DNA from: Pseudomonadales bacterium
GTDB taxonomy: Bacteria; Pseudomonadota; Gammaproteobacteria; Pseudomonadales; UBA5518
Direction: 5' to 3'
Assembly (NCBI GenBank): GCA_022072145.1
Contig: JAJVIG010000007.1
Coordinates: 1-64,000, forward strand
Length of the DNA stretch: 64,000 nucleotides
Shown here: positions 45,729 to 54,576 of the stretch, piece after piece
Layout of the letters: every line of letters starts with the position of its first letter
Numbering within the stretch: the first letter of the stretch is position 1
Position numbers and translations under genes: made by a program
Notes under the pieces: generated by a model
Seen by the model: the letters and a program-made list of their open reading frames with translations, nothing else
Told to the model about the DNA's origin: nothing
Databases searched by the model: none

Positions 45729-45729
45729 C

Positions 45730-46605
45730 TCAGATCCTCGCCTTGCGTTGCGCGGTGTAGCTGTCGATCAGCGCCTCGGTTTGCGCAAGCTTTTCGTCAT
45801 CGAGTCCGCCGATGTGCCAGGCGTAGGGCCGCTCCATCATGTACGACACCCCCTGACCCTTGACGGTGTTGGCGATGATGCACACGGGTTTGCCACGACG
45901 CCCCGGATCCACCGGCGGCAGTCCGGCGAGGGTACGGTCGATCTCGTACATGTCGGTGCCGTCGATCTCGTGCACCTGCCAGCCGAACGCCCGCCAGCAG
46001 TCCGCCATCGAATTCCACCGGATGTTCTCGCCGGCGACGAACGAGGCCGAGCACTGGTTGTTGTCGACGATCGCCACGATGCTGTCGAGCCCGTGGGAGG
46101 CTGCGTACATGATCGCTTCCCAGTTCGAGCCCTCTTCCATCTCGCCGTCACCGAGCAGACAGAAGATGCGCGAGGCGATGCCTTCGTTGCGATTGGCGTG
46201 CGCGAAACCGATGCTCCAGCTCAGTCCGTGACCCAGCGACCCGGTGGAGACTTCGATCCCGCGTACCGCCTTGCGATTGGGATGCGCGCCGAAGACGTGG
46301 CCGATGCGGTTGTAGTTCTCGTACAGTTCCTCCCACGGGTACATGCCCAGATCGCAGAAAATACAGTAGAGCAGCACCCCGTTGTGCCCCTTGCTGAGCA
46401 CGAACATGTTGCGTTGCGGGTTCCCGGTGTCGTCCGGATCGAAGCCGAGGTGCTTGTAGTACAGGGCGACCGCGACGTCCGTTGCCGACAGCGGCCCCGC
46501 GAGGTGGACGTTGCCGGCGTAGCGCGCACAGCGGCACAGGTACTTGCGGATCTGACCCGCCTTTTCGATCAATTCGGGGACGTCGGGCACACAGATCCTG
46601 CTCAC
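45730..46605 (-). CDS. Transketolase, N-terminal subunit
   Basis: This 291-residue protein has the diphosphate-binding domain of a split transketolase. Thiamine diphosphate/Mg motif GDGEMEEGSNWEAIMYAASHGLDSIVAIVDNN runs at about 150-180; SKGHNGVLLY and STGSLGHGLS hold the His residues of the active site. The start is a GTG at 46605 after an AGGA. The next subunit begins 1 bp after its stop. The 203-bp gap up to the P450 gene (46606-46808) has no gene or clear promoter. A sugar-phosphate substrate is expected, but no isomerase or kinase is near. Confidence 0.92.
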   Translation of the reverse strand: MSRICVPDVPELIEKAGQIRKYLCRCARYAGNVHLAGPLSATDVAVALYYKHLGFDPDDTGNPQRNMFVLSKGHNGVLLYCIFCDLGMYPWEELYENYNRIGHVFGAHPNRKAVRGIEVSTGSLGHGLSWSIGFAHANRNEGIASRIFCLLGDGEMEEGSNWEAIMYAASHGLDSIVAIVDNNQCSASFVAGENIRWNSMADCWRAFGWQVHEIDGTDMYEIDRTLAGLPPVDPGRRGKPVCIIANTVKGQGVSYMMERPYAWHIGGLDDEKLAQTEALIDSYTAQRKARI

Positions 46606-46808
46606 GTCCTGATTCTCCCGGCACGTTGTGGTGACTCGCAGGCAACATACGCCGCGCGCGACACCTCGTGCATCGCACGAACGTATTAGCCGGGGATCAT
46701 TGCGCGCGACGCAGCACCCGTCACGAGCCGCGGATCGATTGGGTCCGGGGGCGGGCCGTGATGTTCTCGCTGTGCTTCCGTGAGGGACTGGAGGGAGAAT
46801 GCAACCTG

Positions 46809-48035
46809 TTAAGCGACATCAAATATGATCTTCATCTCCTTGATTCCATGAATGAAGTTAGACCGAAGCCACTTGATTTCTCCGTTCGTGCGCGGGTTGC
46901 GGATGTGCCTCACGATCTCCTCGAACACGATGATCAGTTCCAGCCGCGCGAGGTGGCTGCCCAGGCAGAAGTGCTCGCCGATGCCGAACGCACGGTGCTC
47001 GTTGCGAACGTCTTCGCGCCGCGGCCTCGTGATGTCGAAGCGGTCCGGGTCCTCGAACAGCGTCTCGTCGCGGCTGGCGGCCTGGTAGAACATCACGACC
47101 TTGTCGCCGGGCTGCAACGGCTGTCCGCCCACCTCGGTCGGCTCGGTCACGGTGCGCCGGAAATTGATCACGGCCGGATTGAAACGCAGGATCTCCTCCA
47201 CCGCGTCCGGGATCAGCGTCGGATCCTCGACCAGCATCCGGTACTGTTCCGGGTGCTCCATCAGCAGTCGCATGCCGTGACTGGTCACGGTGCGGGTGGT
47301 TTCGTTGCCCGCCACGATCAGGAGCATCATGAAGTTGCGGAACTCTTCTTCGCTGAGGTGTTCGCCCGCCACGGTGCCGCGCAACAGCGCACCGACGATG
47401 TCGTCGCGCGGATTCGCGCGGTGCTGCTCCATGACCTTGTCGGAGTACATGTACAGCTCGGCGGCGGCCATCGCCGCCGCCTCGGGGCTGGTCGACAGGT
47501 CGGGATCGTCGCCGCCCAGCATGATGTTGGTCCACTCGAAAAACCTGCGGCGGTCCTCGATCGGCACGCCGAGGATCTCGCAGATCGCGATCAGCGGCAG
47601 CACGCAGGCGATGTCGGTCACGAACTCGCATTCCCCGCGCGGCAACACCGCGGCCACCGCCTCGCGAACGATCTCGCGAAAACGCGGCGCGTAGGACTCG
47701 ACCTTGGCAGGCGTGAACGCGTTGCGGATGATGCGCCGGTACTTGATGTGCTCCGGCGGGTCCATGTTGATGATCATGGTGCGCAACAGATCGATCTGGT
47801 CCGGCGGCACGTCGTTCAGGAAGCAGGTCTTCAGCGCCGACGAGAACTGCAGCGGGTGCTTCGAGATGCGATCCACGTCCTCCTGCCGGAAGAACGCCCA
47901 GAAGCCCTCGCCTCCACTCATCGGCTGATCGACACGCACCGCGCGCGCCGCACGCAGCTCGCGGTACAGATCGGCTGGAACGCCACCGCGGTGAAGATCG
48001 GGACTGCTCAGATCGGCGAAAGGACACGAGGCCAT
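46809..48035 (-). CDS. Cytochrome P450
   Basis: This 408-residue soluble bacterial P450 has its heme-binding Cys in FGIGEHFCLGSHLARLE near residue 357. The I-helix oxygen motif is AGNETTR near 241, and the ExxR is in EEILRF. There is no membrane anchor, so it needs a ferredoxin and reductase encoded elsewhere; none is here. It resembles P450s that hydroxylate steroid or terpenoid-like side chains, but this is a family-level impression. The ATG at 48035 (MASCPFADLSSP) follows AGGAG by 7 bases. It heads the minus-strand catabolic run, with REP repeats in its upstream region. Confidence 0.93.
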   Translation of the reverse strand: MASCPFADLSSPDLHRGGVPADLYRELRAARAVRVDQPMSGGEGFWAFFRQEDVDRISKHPLQFSSALKTCFLNDVPPDQIDLLRTMIINMDPPEHIKYRRIIRNAFTPAKVESYAPRFREIVREAVAAVLPRGECEFVTDIACVLPLIAICEILGVPIEDRRRFFEWTNIMLGGDDPDLSTSPEAAAMAAAELYMYSDKVMEQHRANPRDDIVGALLRGTVAGEHLSEEEFRNFMMLLIVAGNETTRTVTSHGMRLLMEHPEQYRMLVEDPTLIPDAVEEILRFNPAVINFRRTVTEPTEVGGQPLQPGDKVVMFYQAASRDETLFEDPDRFDITRPRREDVRNEHRAFGIGEHFCLGSHLARLELIIVFEEIVRHIRNPRTNGEIKWLRSNFIHGIKEMKIIFDVA

Positions 48036-48174
48036 GGGTACTCCTGCTGGCGTGTTCGCGATGAAGGCCCGGGCAGTCTCGACCTCGCCGGAACGGCTTG
48101 TCAACACTCCCCGTCTACCGCGGACATTACGATTCTGTGGGGATAACTGCGGGTTGTGGCCTAACATGTGTGCG

Positions 48175-48350
48175 CAGGTTCGGCCTGTGGCCGAACAATG
48201 CCCGCGCAGGTTCGGCCTGTGGCCGAACAATGCCCGCGTAGGTTCGGCCTGTGGCCGAACAATGCCCGCGTAGGTTCGGCCTGTGGCCGAACAAATGTCC
48301 GGGCACAGCCCGGACCTACGCGAACCGTGTCCGGGCACAGCCCGGATCTG
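48175..48350. repeat. REP array: four tandem 32-bp units plus two inverted palindromes
   Basis: Four head-to-tail copies of a 32-bp unit (GGTTCGGCC-TGT-GGCCGAACA plus a short spacer) start at 48177, 48209, 48241 and 48273. Two inverted TGTCCGGGCACAGCCCGGA palindromes follow (48296-48319 and 48328-48350). A degenerate fifth copy precedes them (about 48149). The array lies between the divergent P450 and glyoxalase genes. Palindromic units without unique spacers identify it as REP, not CRISPR. Confidence 0.85.
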
Positions 48351-48373
48351 CCCCACACACAGAGGAGCGTCGG

Positions 48374-48814
48374 ATGCGCTATCTGCACACCATGGTCAGG
48401 GTCGCCGATCTGGACGCCGGGCTTGCGTTCTGGCGCGACGCGCTCGGGCTGGTCGAGACGCGTCGCCACGAGAATGCCGCCGGAAGGTTCACGCTGGTCT
48501 ATCTCGCCGCACCGGCCGACCGCCCGAGCGCAATGCAGTTGCGTGCGCCTGAGCTCGAGCTTACCTGGAACTGGGACCCCGAGAGCTACACCGGGGGCAG
48601 GAATTTCGGCCACCTCGCCTACGAGGTCGATGACATCTACACCACCTGCGAGCGCCTGATGGCCGCCGGCGTGACGATCAACCGCCCGCCCCGCGACGGC
48701 CGCATGGCATTCGTGCGCTCGCCGGACGGCATCCCGGTGGAGTTCCTGCAGCGCGGGCCCGCGCTGGAGCCACGTGAACCGTGGACCTCGATGCCGAACA
48801 CCGGCGCCTGGTGA
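48374..48814 (+). CDS. gloA: Glyoxalase I/VOC-family protein
   Basis: This 146-residue protein matches lactoylglutathione lyase (glyoxalase I), which turns the methylglyoxal-glutathione adduct into S-lactoylglutathione. The metal ligands fit: His 5 in RYLHTMVRV, Glu in LELTWNW, His in [11 protein letters not shown] and Glu in [15 protein letters not shown] precedes the ATG. It stands alone between a REP array and the convergent phosphate transporter gene. Family VOC proteins can have other roles, but the length and residue set favour GloA. Confidence 0.88.
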   Translation: MRYLHTMVRVADLDAGLAFWRDALGLVETRRHENAAGRFTLVYLAAPADRPSAMQLRAPELELTWNWDPESYTGGRNFGHLAYEVDDIYTTCERLMAAGVTINRPPRDGRMAFVRSPDGIPVEFLQRGPALEPREPWTSMPNTGAW

Positions 48815-48830
48815 AGCGCATCGAGGCCGT

Positions 48831-50099
48831 TCAGAACAGTGCGCGCAGCAGCAGGAAGAACACGATCGAGAGGATCGCCCCGGCCGGCAGCGTGACCAGC
48901 CAGCTCATCAGGATGCCGCCGATCACGCGCAGGTTGAGCGCACCGATCCCGCGCGCGAGGCCGACGCCGAGCACCGCGCCGACCAGGGTGTGCGTGGTCG
49001 AGACCGGCAACCCCATGCCGGATGCGATCACGACCGTCGAAGCCGCCCCCAGTTCGGCGGCGAACCCCCTGCTCGGTGTCAGTTCCGTGATCTTCTCGCC
49101 GATGGTCGCGATCACGCGATAACCGAAAGTCGCCAGTCCGGCGACGATGCCGACCGCCCCGAGCAGCAGGATCCACGAGGACAGCGGCGAGTTGGCCTCG
49201 ATGGAACCGCCGCTGCGCACCACGGAGACTATCGCTGCCAGCGGACCGACCGCATTCGCGACGTCGTTGGATCCGTGCGCGAACGCCATCGAACAGGCCG
49301 TGAACACCATCAGCACCGCGAACACGCGCTCCACGTTCGCGAAGCGGAAACGGCTGCGCTTCTCCAGCTCGGCGTCCGGCTGCACACGCGCGAGCAGCAC
49401 GATGCCGATGCCCATCACGACCAGTCCGATCACGCACGACAGCAACATCGACTCACCCAGAGTCATGTCGATGCCGACGTGGCTGAGCCCCTTGGTAAGC
49501 GTGACCATCGAGACCATCGCACCGACGTAGAACATGTAATAGGGTACGAAGCGCTTGGCCTGCCGGAAGGGATCGTCGCGCCCGAGGATCAGCTTCTGCA
49601 CGCTGACGAAAAGCAGGTACGAGAAAATGCCCGCGAACAGTGGCGAGATGACCCAGCTGGTCATGATCGAGAACACCTTGCCCCACGCCACGGCCTCCAC
49701 CGAGACGCCGACGGCCGCGAAGCCGACGATCGCCCCGACGATCGAATGCGTGGTCGATACCGGCCAGCCCCGGGCCGTCGCCATAAGCAGCCAGATGCCG
49801 GCCGCCAGCAGCGAGGAAATCATCCCGAGCACCAGCAGATCGGGATGGCGGGAGAACAGCTCGACGTCGATGATGCCGCTGCGGATCGTCGCCGTGACCT
49901 CGCCACCGGCGAGCCAGGCGCCGCCGAACTCGAACACCGCGGCGATCAGGATCGCCTGCCGGATCGTGATCGCGCGGCTGCCCACCGAGGTACCCATCGC
50001 GTTCGAGACGTCGTTGGCCCCCACCCCCCAGGCCATGAAGAAACCGAATACGCAGCCGAGTACGACCAGCAGCTGCCCGTGCTGTGCCAGCATGTCCAT
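48831..50099 (-). CDS. PiT-family inorganic phosphate transporter
   Basis: This 422-residue inner-membrane carrier has about 10 helices and the duplicated signature: GANDVSNAMGTSVGS in the first half and GSNDVANAVGPLAAI in the second. The two GxPVSTTH segments (PVSTTHSIVG, PVSTTHTLVG) also repeat. It moves phosphate, probably as a metal-phosphate complex with H+ or Na+. Seventeen bp upstream on the same strand is a DUF47/PhoU-like gene, the standard partner. GGAG precedes the ATG at 50099. Sulfate or other anions are less likely. Confidence 0.94.
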   Translation of the reverse strand: MDMLAQHGQLLVVLGCVFGFFMAWGVGANDVSNAMGTSVGSRAITIRQAILIAAVFEFGGAWLAGGEVTATIRSGIIDVELFSRHPDLLVLGMISSLLAAGIWLLMATARGWPVSTTHSIVGAIVGFAAVGVSVEAVAWGKVFSIMTSWVISPLFAGIFSYLLFVSVQKLILGRDDPFRQAKRFVPYYMFYVGAMVSMVTLTKGLSHVGIDMTLGESMLLSCVIGLVVMGIGIVLLARVQPDAELEKRSRFRFANVERVFAVLMVFTACSMAFAHGSNDVANAVGPLAAIVSVVRSGGSIEANSPLSSWILLLGAVGIVAGLATFGYRVIATIGEKITELTPSRGFAAELGAASTVVIASGMGLPVSTTHTLVGAVLGVGLARGIGALNLRVIGGILMSWLVTLPAGAILSIVFFLLLRALF

Positions 50100-50116
50100 G
50101 TGCTCCGCGCTCCCTG

Positions 50117-50794
50117 TCAGCTGGCGATCAGTTGTTCGAGGCGGCCGCCCACGCGCTGCGCGACGTCGGCCAGGTCGCCGATCCAGGCGATGATGTCGTA
50201 CAGGAAGATCACATTCACCGGCGGAAGCTCGCTCTCGAGCGCGAACAGCTCCGCGCGCACCAGCACCTCCAGGCGATCGGCCTCCTCTTCCAGAGCGTCG
50301 ACCTCGCCGACCATCTCGTGGACGATATCGGCCTCGTGGCCGGCGAAACCGGTCTCGAGCAACTCGTCGAGCTCCTCGATCGCGTTCAACGCCTGCGCCG
50401 AGGTGGACACGGCCGCGATCACGAACTCGCGCATGCGCCCCGCCATCGGCGGCGGGACGGCCATGCGCCGTCCGAGCATCAGTCCGGCGATGTCGCGCAC
50501 ACGGTTGGCGATCTTGTCCTGCATCCGCAGCAGTTCCAGCACGTCGGAGCGATTGACCGGTATCAGCAGTCCGCCGCGCATGCTGCCGCGGATCTCCTTC
50601 TTGACCTGGTCCGCCTCTTCCTCGAGTGCCTGGATGCGCGCCTGGACCGCCTGCGCGCGCTCCCAGTCCCCGGCCAGCGTCGCATCGAAGAACGGCAGCA
50701 GTTCGCTGGCGCACTCCTGGGCCTTTTCCATGTGGCGCTGCAACGCGGACAACGGGGAACGACCGAACAGCCGGCCGAGGGGGTTCGAGATCAT
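50117..50794 (-). CDS. DUF47/TIGR00153 PhoU-like protein
   Basis: This 225-residue all-helical protein of the DUF47 (Pit accessory) family is homologous to PhoU. Typical blocks are FFDATLAGDWERAQAVQARIQALEEEADQVKKEIR and LEEEADRLEVLVRAELF, which form the metal-binding helical bundle. It is thought to regulate the neighbouring PiT carrier. The ATG at 50794 was chosen because GGAG lies 7 bases upstream and homologues begin MISNPLGRLFGRSP. Confidence 0.92.
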   Translation of the reverse strand: MISNPLGRLFGRSPLSALQRHMEKAQECASELLPFFDATLAGDWERAQAVQARIQALEEEADQVKKEIRGSMRGGLLIPVNRSDVLELLRMQDKIANRVRDIAGLMLGRRMAVPPPMAGRMREFVIAAVSTSAQALNAIEELDELLETGFAGHEADIVHEMVGEVDALEEEADRLEVLVRAELFALESELPPVNVIFLYDIIAWIGDLADVAQRVGGRLEQLIAS

Positions 50795-50885
50795 CTGCGG
50801 CTCCGGAGGCCCCGAAAAATGCGCGGAGGTTACACCGCGGGTTACACTGACCACAATGGCTCGCGCTCTTCGGAGACCCGCAACG

Positions 50886-51326
50886 ATGCTTTACTGGCAC
50901 TGGCTCGCTTTCGGCATGGCCCTGATGGCAATCGAGATCTTCCTGCCGAGCTTCACGGCGCTGTGGTTCGGCGCCGGCGCGATCTTGGTCGGCATCCTGC
51001 TGCTGCTGATCCCGTCATTGAGTCTGGCGTGGCAGGTCGGCATCTGGGCGGTTGCCTCGGCTGCGGCGACATGGGCGTGGTTCCGCTTCTTTCGCGACAA
51101 GTCACCCGACCGCACCAAGGCCGGCCTGGGACGCGAGGCACTACTCGGCGAGACCGCGATGGTGGTGCATGCACCGGTCGGCGACAAGCGCGGTACGCTG
51201 CGCTTCGCGACACCGAAGCTCGGCGCCGAGGAATGGCAGTTCCTGTGCAGCCAGGCGGTGAGCGCCGGCGACCGCGTCGTCGTAGAGGACGTCTCCGGCA
51301 ACACGCTTGTCGTAAGCCGGCGCTGA
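50886..51326 (+). CDS. NfeD-family membrane protein
   Basis: This 146-residue short NfeD protein has two to three N-terminal transmembrane helices (about 4-70) and a C-terminal OB-fold (GREALLGETAMVVHAPVGDKRGTLRF, ending VVSRR). NfeD partners bind SPFH/stomatin-type proteins in membrane microdomains. The SPFH gene follows 31 bp downstream, which fits. The ATG at 50886 matches the family. It is divergent from the DUF47 gene. Confidence 0.9.
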   Translation: MLYWHWLAFGMALMAIEIFLPSFTALWFGAGAILVGILLLLIPSLSLAWQVGIWAVASAAATWAWFRFFRDKSPDRTKAGLGREALLGETAMVVHAPVGDKRGTLRFATPKLGAEEWQFLCSQAVSAGDRVVVEDVSGNTLVVSRR

Positions 51327-51357
51327 GCTCGTATTTCACCACCCGATCGGAGGCCCC

Positions 51358-52215
51358 ATGGAAAGTCTGTTCCCGGTAATCGCGTTCTTCGTGCTGGTGC
51401 TGGTCGTCATCTCCAAGGGGGCGAGAATCGTTCCGCAGGGCAGCAAATGGGTGGTGCAACGCCTCGGCAAGTACCACTGCACGCTCAACCCCGGACTCAG
51501 CATCATCGTGCCGTTCATCGACGTGGTCGCCTACCGCGTGACCACCAAGGACATCGTGCTCGACGTGCCATCGCAGGAAGTGATCACGCGCGACAACGTG
51601 GTGATCGTCGTGAACGCGGTGGCCTACATCAACATCGTGCAACCGGAGAAGGCCGTCTACGGCGTCGAGGATTTCCGCATCGCGATCCAGAACCTGGTGC
51701 AGACCTCGCTGCGTTCGATCATCGGCGAGATGGATCTCGACGATGCGCTGTCCTCGCGCGACCAGATCAAGGCGCGGCTCAAGGAGGCGATCTCCGACGA
51801 CATCGCCGACTGGGGCATCACGCTCAAGACGGTCGAGATCCAGGACATCAACCCCTCGGAACGCATGCAAACGGCGATGGAGGAACAGGCCGCCGCGGAA
51901 CGCCAGCGGCGCGCCACCGTCTCGCGCGCCGAGGGCAGCAAGACCGCCGCGATCCTCGAGGCCGAGGGACGCCTCGAGGCCTCGCGACGCGACGCCGATG
52001 CGCAGGTGCTGCTGGCGCAGGCCAGCCAGCGTGCGATCGAGATGATCACCGAGGCGGTGAAGGAAAACGAACTGCCCGCGATGTTCCTGCTCGGGGAACG
52101 CTACATCGAGTCGGTGCGCGAGATGGCCTCCTCGCAGAACGGCAAGCTGGTGATGCTGCCGGCCGACCTGCCGGCCGCCATCCGTGGCCTGCTGGGCGGC
52201 AAGCCCGGCGCCTGA
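51358..52215 (+). CDS. SPFH/stomatin-family protein (QmcA-like)
   Basis: This 285-residue protein has one N-terminal transmembrane helix (about 5-22), an SPFH domain (about 25-190) and a C-terminal coiled-coil. It carries VPQGSKWVVQRLGKYH, TLNPGLSIIVPFID and the Ala/Glu-rich AAAERQRRATVSRAEG. It forms ring-like membrane assemblies and may guide FtsH-type proteases or lipid order. It is paired with NfeD. GGAGG lies 9 bases before the ATG. Confidence 0.93.
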   Translation: MESLFPVIAFFVLVLVVISKGARIVPQGSKWVVQRLGKYHCTLNPGLSIIVPFIDVVAYRVTTKDIVLDVPSQEVITRDNVVIVVNAVAYINIVQPEKAVYGVEDFRIAIQNLVQTSLRSIIGEMDLDDALSSRDQIKARLKEAISDDIADWGITLKTVEIQDINPSERMQTAMEEQAAAERQRRATVSRAEGSKTAAILEAEGRLEASRRDADAQVLLAQASQRAIEMITEAVKENELPAMFLLGERYIESVREMASSQNGKLVMLPADLPAAIRGLLGGKPGA

Positions 52216-52230
52216 GCGGGCCGGCGGCAT

Positions 52231-52302
52231 GTTCCCGGACACGTTCGGCCGTAGGTCCGGGCTGCGCCCGGACAAATGTTCGGCCACAGGCCGAACCTAC
52301 GC
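52231..52302. repeat. REP palindrome pair
   Basis: Two palindromes in opposite orientation: GTAGGTCCGGGC...GCCCGGACA (52251-52274) and TGTTCGGCC...GGCCGAACCTAC (52277-52300). The GTAG head of the second supplies the stop of the acyl-CoA racemase-like gene. They lie between convergent genes and may terminate both. Confidence 0.8.
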
Positions 52303-53439
52303 CACCGTGCCGGCAGCGCGCAGCGCCGCGATGCGCGCGGCATCGTAGCCGGCATCGGCGAGGATCGCTTCGGTGTCGGCGCCGATGCGCACCGCGGTCG
52401 CCGGCCGTGCGGGAACCGTGCGACTGAAACGCGGCGCCGGCGCCGGTTGCCACACCCCGTCGTTCTCGAGGAAGGTGCCGCGCGCGGCGATATGCGGGTG
52501 CGAGGTGATCTCGTCGAAGCCCAGCACCGGCGCGAAACAGATGTCGGTGCCTTCCATGATCGCGCACCAGTCGTCGCGCGTGCGCGTGCGGAAGATCGCC
52601 GCGAAGCGCTCCCTGAGCGCATCCCAGTGCCGCGCATCGTGCTGGTGCGGCAACTGCTCGCCGGCCAGCCCCATCTTCTCCAGCAGCAACGCATAGAACT
52701 GCGGCTCGATGGAACCGATCGACACGTAGCGGCCGTCCGCGGTCTCGTAGACGCCGTAGAAATGCGCGCCGCCGTCCAGCATGTTGCTGCCGCGCTCGTT
52801 GCGCCAGAAACCGGACTGGAAGGCGCCGTACATCATCGTCATCAGGCTCGATGCGCCGTCGACCATCGCCGCATCGACGACCTGCCCCCTGCCGGAGGAC
52901 TGCGCCTCGAGGATCGCGCATACGATCCCGAAGGCGAGCAGCAGCCCGCCGCCGCCGAAATCCCCGATCAGGTTCAGCGGTACCACCGGCTTGCCGCCTT
53001 TTTCACCGATGGCATGCAGCGCGCCGGTAAGCGCGATGTAGTTCAGGTCGTGACCGGCGGCGTGCGCCAGCGGCCCCTGCTGCCCCCAGCCGGTCATGCG
53101 CCCGTACACGAGGCGCGGATTGCGCTGCAGGCAGACCTCCGGCCCCAGCCCGAGTTTCTCCATCACGCCGGGGCGGTTTCCTTCGAGAAGCGCGTCGGCA
53201 TCCTCGATCAGCTTCAATACGACCTCCACCGCCTGCGGTTCCTTCAGGTTCACCGCGATGCAGCGCTTGCCGCGATTGCCGAAGTCGAGCTTCTCGTTCT
53301 CGGCCATGCTGAGCATGCCGTTCGACGGACGCGAGACGCGGATGACGTCGGCGCCCATGTCGGCCAGCACCATGGCCGCGTAAGGACCCGGGCCGATGCC
53401 CGCGATCTCGATGATTTTCCTGCCGTGCAATGGACCCAC
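52297..53439 (-). CDS. CaiB/BaiF CoA transferase-family protein (alpha-methylacyl-CoA racemase-like)
   Basis: This 380-residue protein of the CaiB/BaiF family is closest by motif to alpha-methylacyl-CoA racemase. It has IGPGPYAAMVLADMGADVIRV, MTGWGQQGPLAHAAGHDLNYIALTG (the catalytic His region) and NLIGDFGGGGLLLAFGI (the catalytic Asp region). Racemases of this kind prepare 2-methyl branched or steroid side-chain acyl-CoAs for beta-oxidation. It could fit with the acyl-CoA dehydrogenase and P450 in the window, but they are not linked. The stop codon lies in a REP element. Confidence 0.9.
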   Translation of the reverse strand: MGPLHGRKIIEIAGIGPGPYAAMVLADMGADVIRVSRPSNGMLSMAENEKLDFGNRGKRCIAVNLKEPQAVEVVLKLIEDADALLEGNRPGVMEKLGLGPEVCLQRNPRLVYGRMTGWGQQGPLAHAAGHDLNYIALTGALHAIGEKGGKPVVPLNLIGDFGGGGLLLAFGIVCAILEAQSSGRGQVVDAAMVDGASSLMTMMYGAFQSGFWRNERGSNMLDGGAHFYGVYETADGRYVSIGSIEPQFYALLLEKMGLAGEQLPHQHDARHWDALRERFAAIFRTRTRDDWCAIMEGTDICFAPVLGFDEITSHPHIAARGTFLENDGVWQPAPAPRFSRTVPARPATAVRIGADTEAILADAGYDAARIAALRAAGTVA

Positions 53440-53542
53440 AGAACACCTCTGGCAACGCGTTGAAGGGCAGCGCGCGAGTCTACTTCAGGCCGGTCGCCGC
53501 TCGCCAGCGCCGGCGTCATGCCACATAACTGCGGCGCCCCGC

Positions 53543-54166
53543 TCAGTCGGTCTCGGCGCGCAGCCGCCGCTCGGCCAGTGCGAGTTCATCCGGTGTGTTG
53601 ATGTTGAAGAACGGATCGGCGTCGGACGACCAGTCGACGCAGACGTGCGCCGACTCGCGCAGGAACGCACCCACGCCGCGCTGCCGGCGCTCGAGCAGCA
53701 CCGCGCGCAGCCGCGGCGCGAGCGTGACCGACCACAGCGCGAATACCGGCTGCAGGTGTCCATCCGACGCTGCGACGGCGACCTCGGCGCCGCTGCGCTC
53801 GGCCGCTGCGAGCAGCCGTGGCACCAGATCGGCGGGAAACCACGGCGAGTCGCAGGCAAAACTCGCGAGCCAGCATCGCCCGGGATGGTGCTCGCGCAGG
53901 AACTCGAGCCCCGCGAGAATTCCGGCCAGCGGGCCCGGATAGTCGGGCAGCGGATCGGCGAGCACCGCCGCCGCGGGGACCGGCAATCCGTGCGGATCGT
54001 CGTTGTAGCTGAGTAGCAGCAGGCCGACCTGCGCTGCGGCACGCTGCCAGACCCGCTCGAGCAGCGTGCGGTCGCCCAGCCGCCGCAGGCTCTTGCCACC
54101 CTCGCCCATCCGGCTGCCGCGCCCCCCTGCGAGCACGATACCCGCGACCCGTCCGTCCTCGTCCAT
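53543..54166 (-). CDS. mobA: Molybdenum cofactor guanylyltransferase (MobA)
   Basis: This 207-residue enzyme transfers GMP to molybdopterin to make the guanine dinucleotide form of the cofactor. The nucleotide-binding LAGGRGSRMG is followed by GKSLRRLGDRTLLERV, then DPLPDYPGPLAGILAGLE and CDSPWFPADLV (metal-binding Asp). The usual ending NINTPDELA is present. The ATG at 54166 is the likely start; a GTG just upstream is also possible. No molybdoenzyme is near. Confidence 0.9.
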   Translation of the reverse strand: MDEDGRVAGIVLAGGRGSRMGEGGKSLRRLGDRTLLERVWQRAAAQVGLLLLSYNDDPHGLPVPAAAVLADPLPDYPGPLAGILAGLEFLREHHPGRCWLASFACDSPWFPADLVPRLLAAAERSGAEVAVAASDGHLQPVFALWSVTLAPRLRAVLLERRQRGVGAFLRESAHVCVDWSSDADPFFNINTPDELALAERRLRAETD

Positions 54167-54294
54167 CACCGCCCCCGCCCCGAACCGGGCGCCATCATCG
54201 CGAGCCGGAGCCGCCGCGCGCAAGGGCTGGCGCAGCTTGACAAGCACCACCCGCGCGCGCTCAACTGGCGCCGATTTCCAGGGAGGGAAGTCCC

Positions 54295-54510
54295 ATGCGC
54301 CACGTGCTCCTGCCGATCGTCATCGTCGTATCTCTCACGTTCGCACCCACGCCTGCCGCCGCTGGTACGGGCAGCGACTGCTCGCGCTGGGAGCAGCAGC
54401 GCCAACAGCTGCGCCAGCAGCTGCGCCGCCCGCACTCGGCTGCGCAGGCGAACCGTCTGCACCAGCGCCTGCGCGAGCTGGGCTCGCGCATCGCGCACGG
54501 TTGTCGTTGA
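54295..54510 (+). CDS. Small exported protein of unknown function
   Basis: A 71-residue protein with a signal peptide (about 1-23, ending PTPAAAG) and a mature part of about 48 residues rich in Gln, Arg and Leu (SRWEQQRQQLRQQL), with Cys 29 and Cys 70. A good RBS (GGGAGGGAAG) precedes the ATG. The mature part may form one or two helices. It lies 66 bp before gspD on the same strand; a role in secretion is possible but not supported by homology I recognise. Confidence 0.6.
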   Translation: MRHVLLPIVIVVSLTFAPTPAAAGTGSDCSRWEQQRQQLRQQLRRPHSAAQANRLHQRLRELGSRIAHGCR

Positions 54511-54576
54511 GCGCCACGCCGGGAACCCTGGTCGCGGCGAGCGCCCGCGCGTGCCGGCGACGGGGCAAAAGCGGCT

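Noticed and set aside
48175-48350. CRISPR array
   Set aside because: The regular 32-bp period has no unique spacers; each unit is a palindrome of a family found elsewhere in the window, and there are no cas genes.
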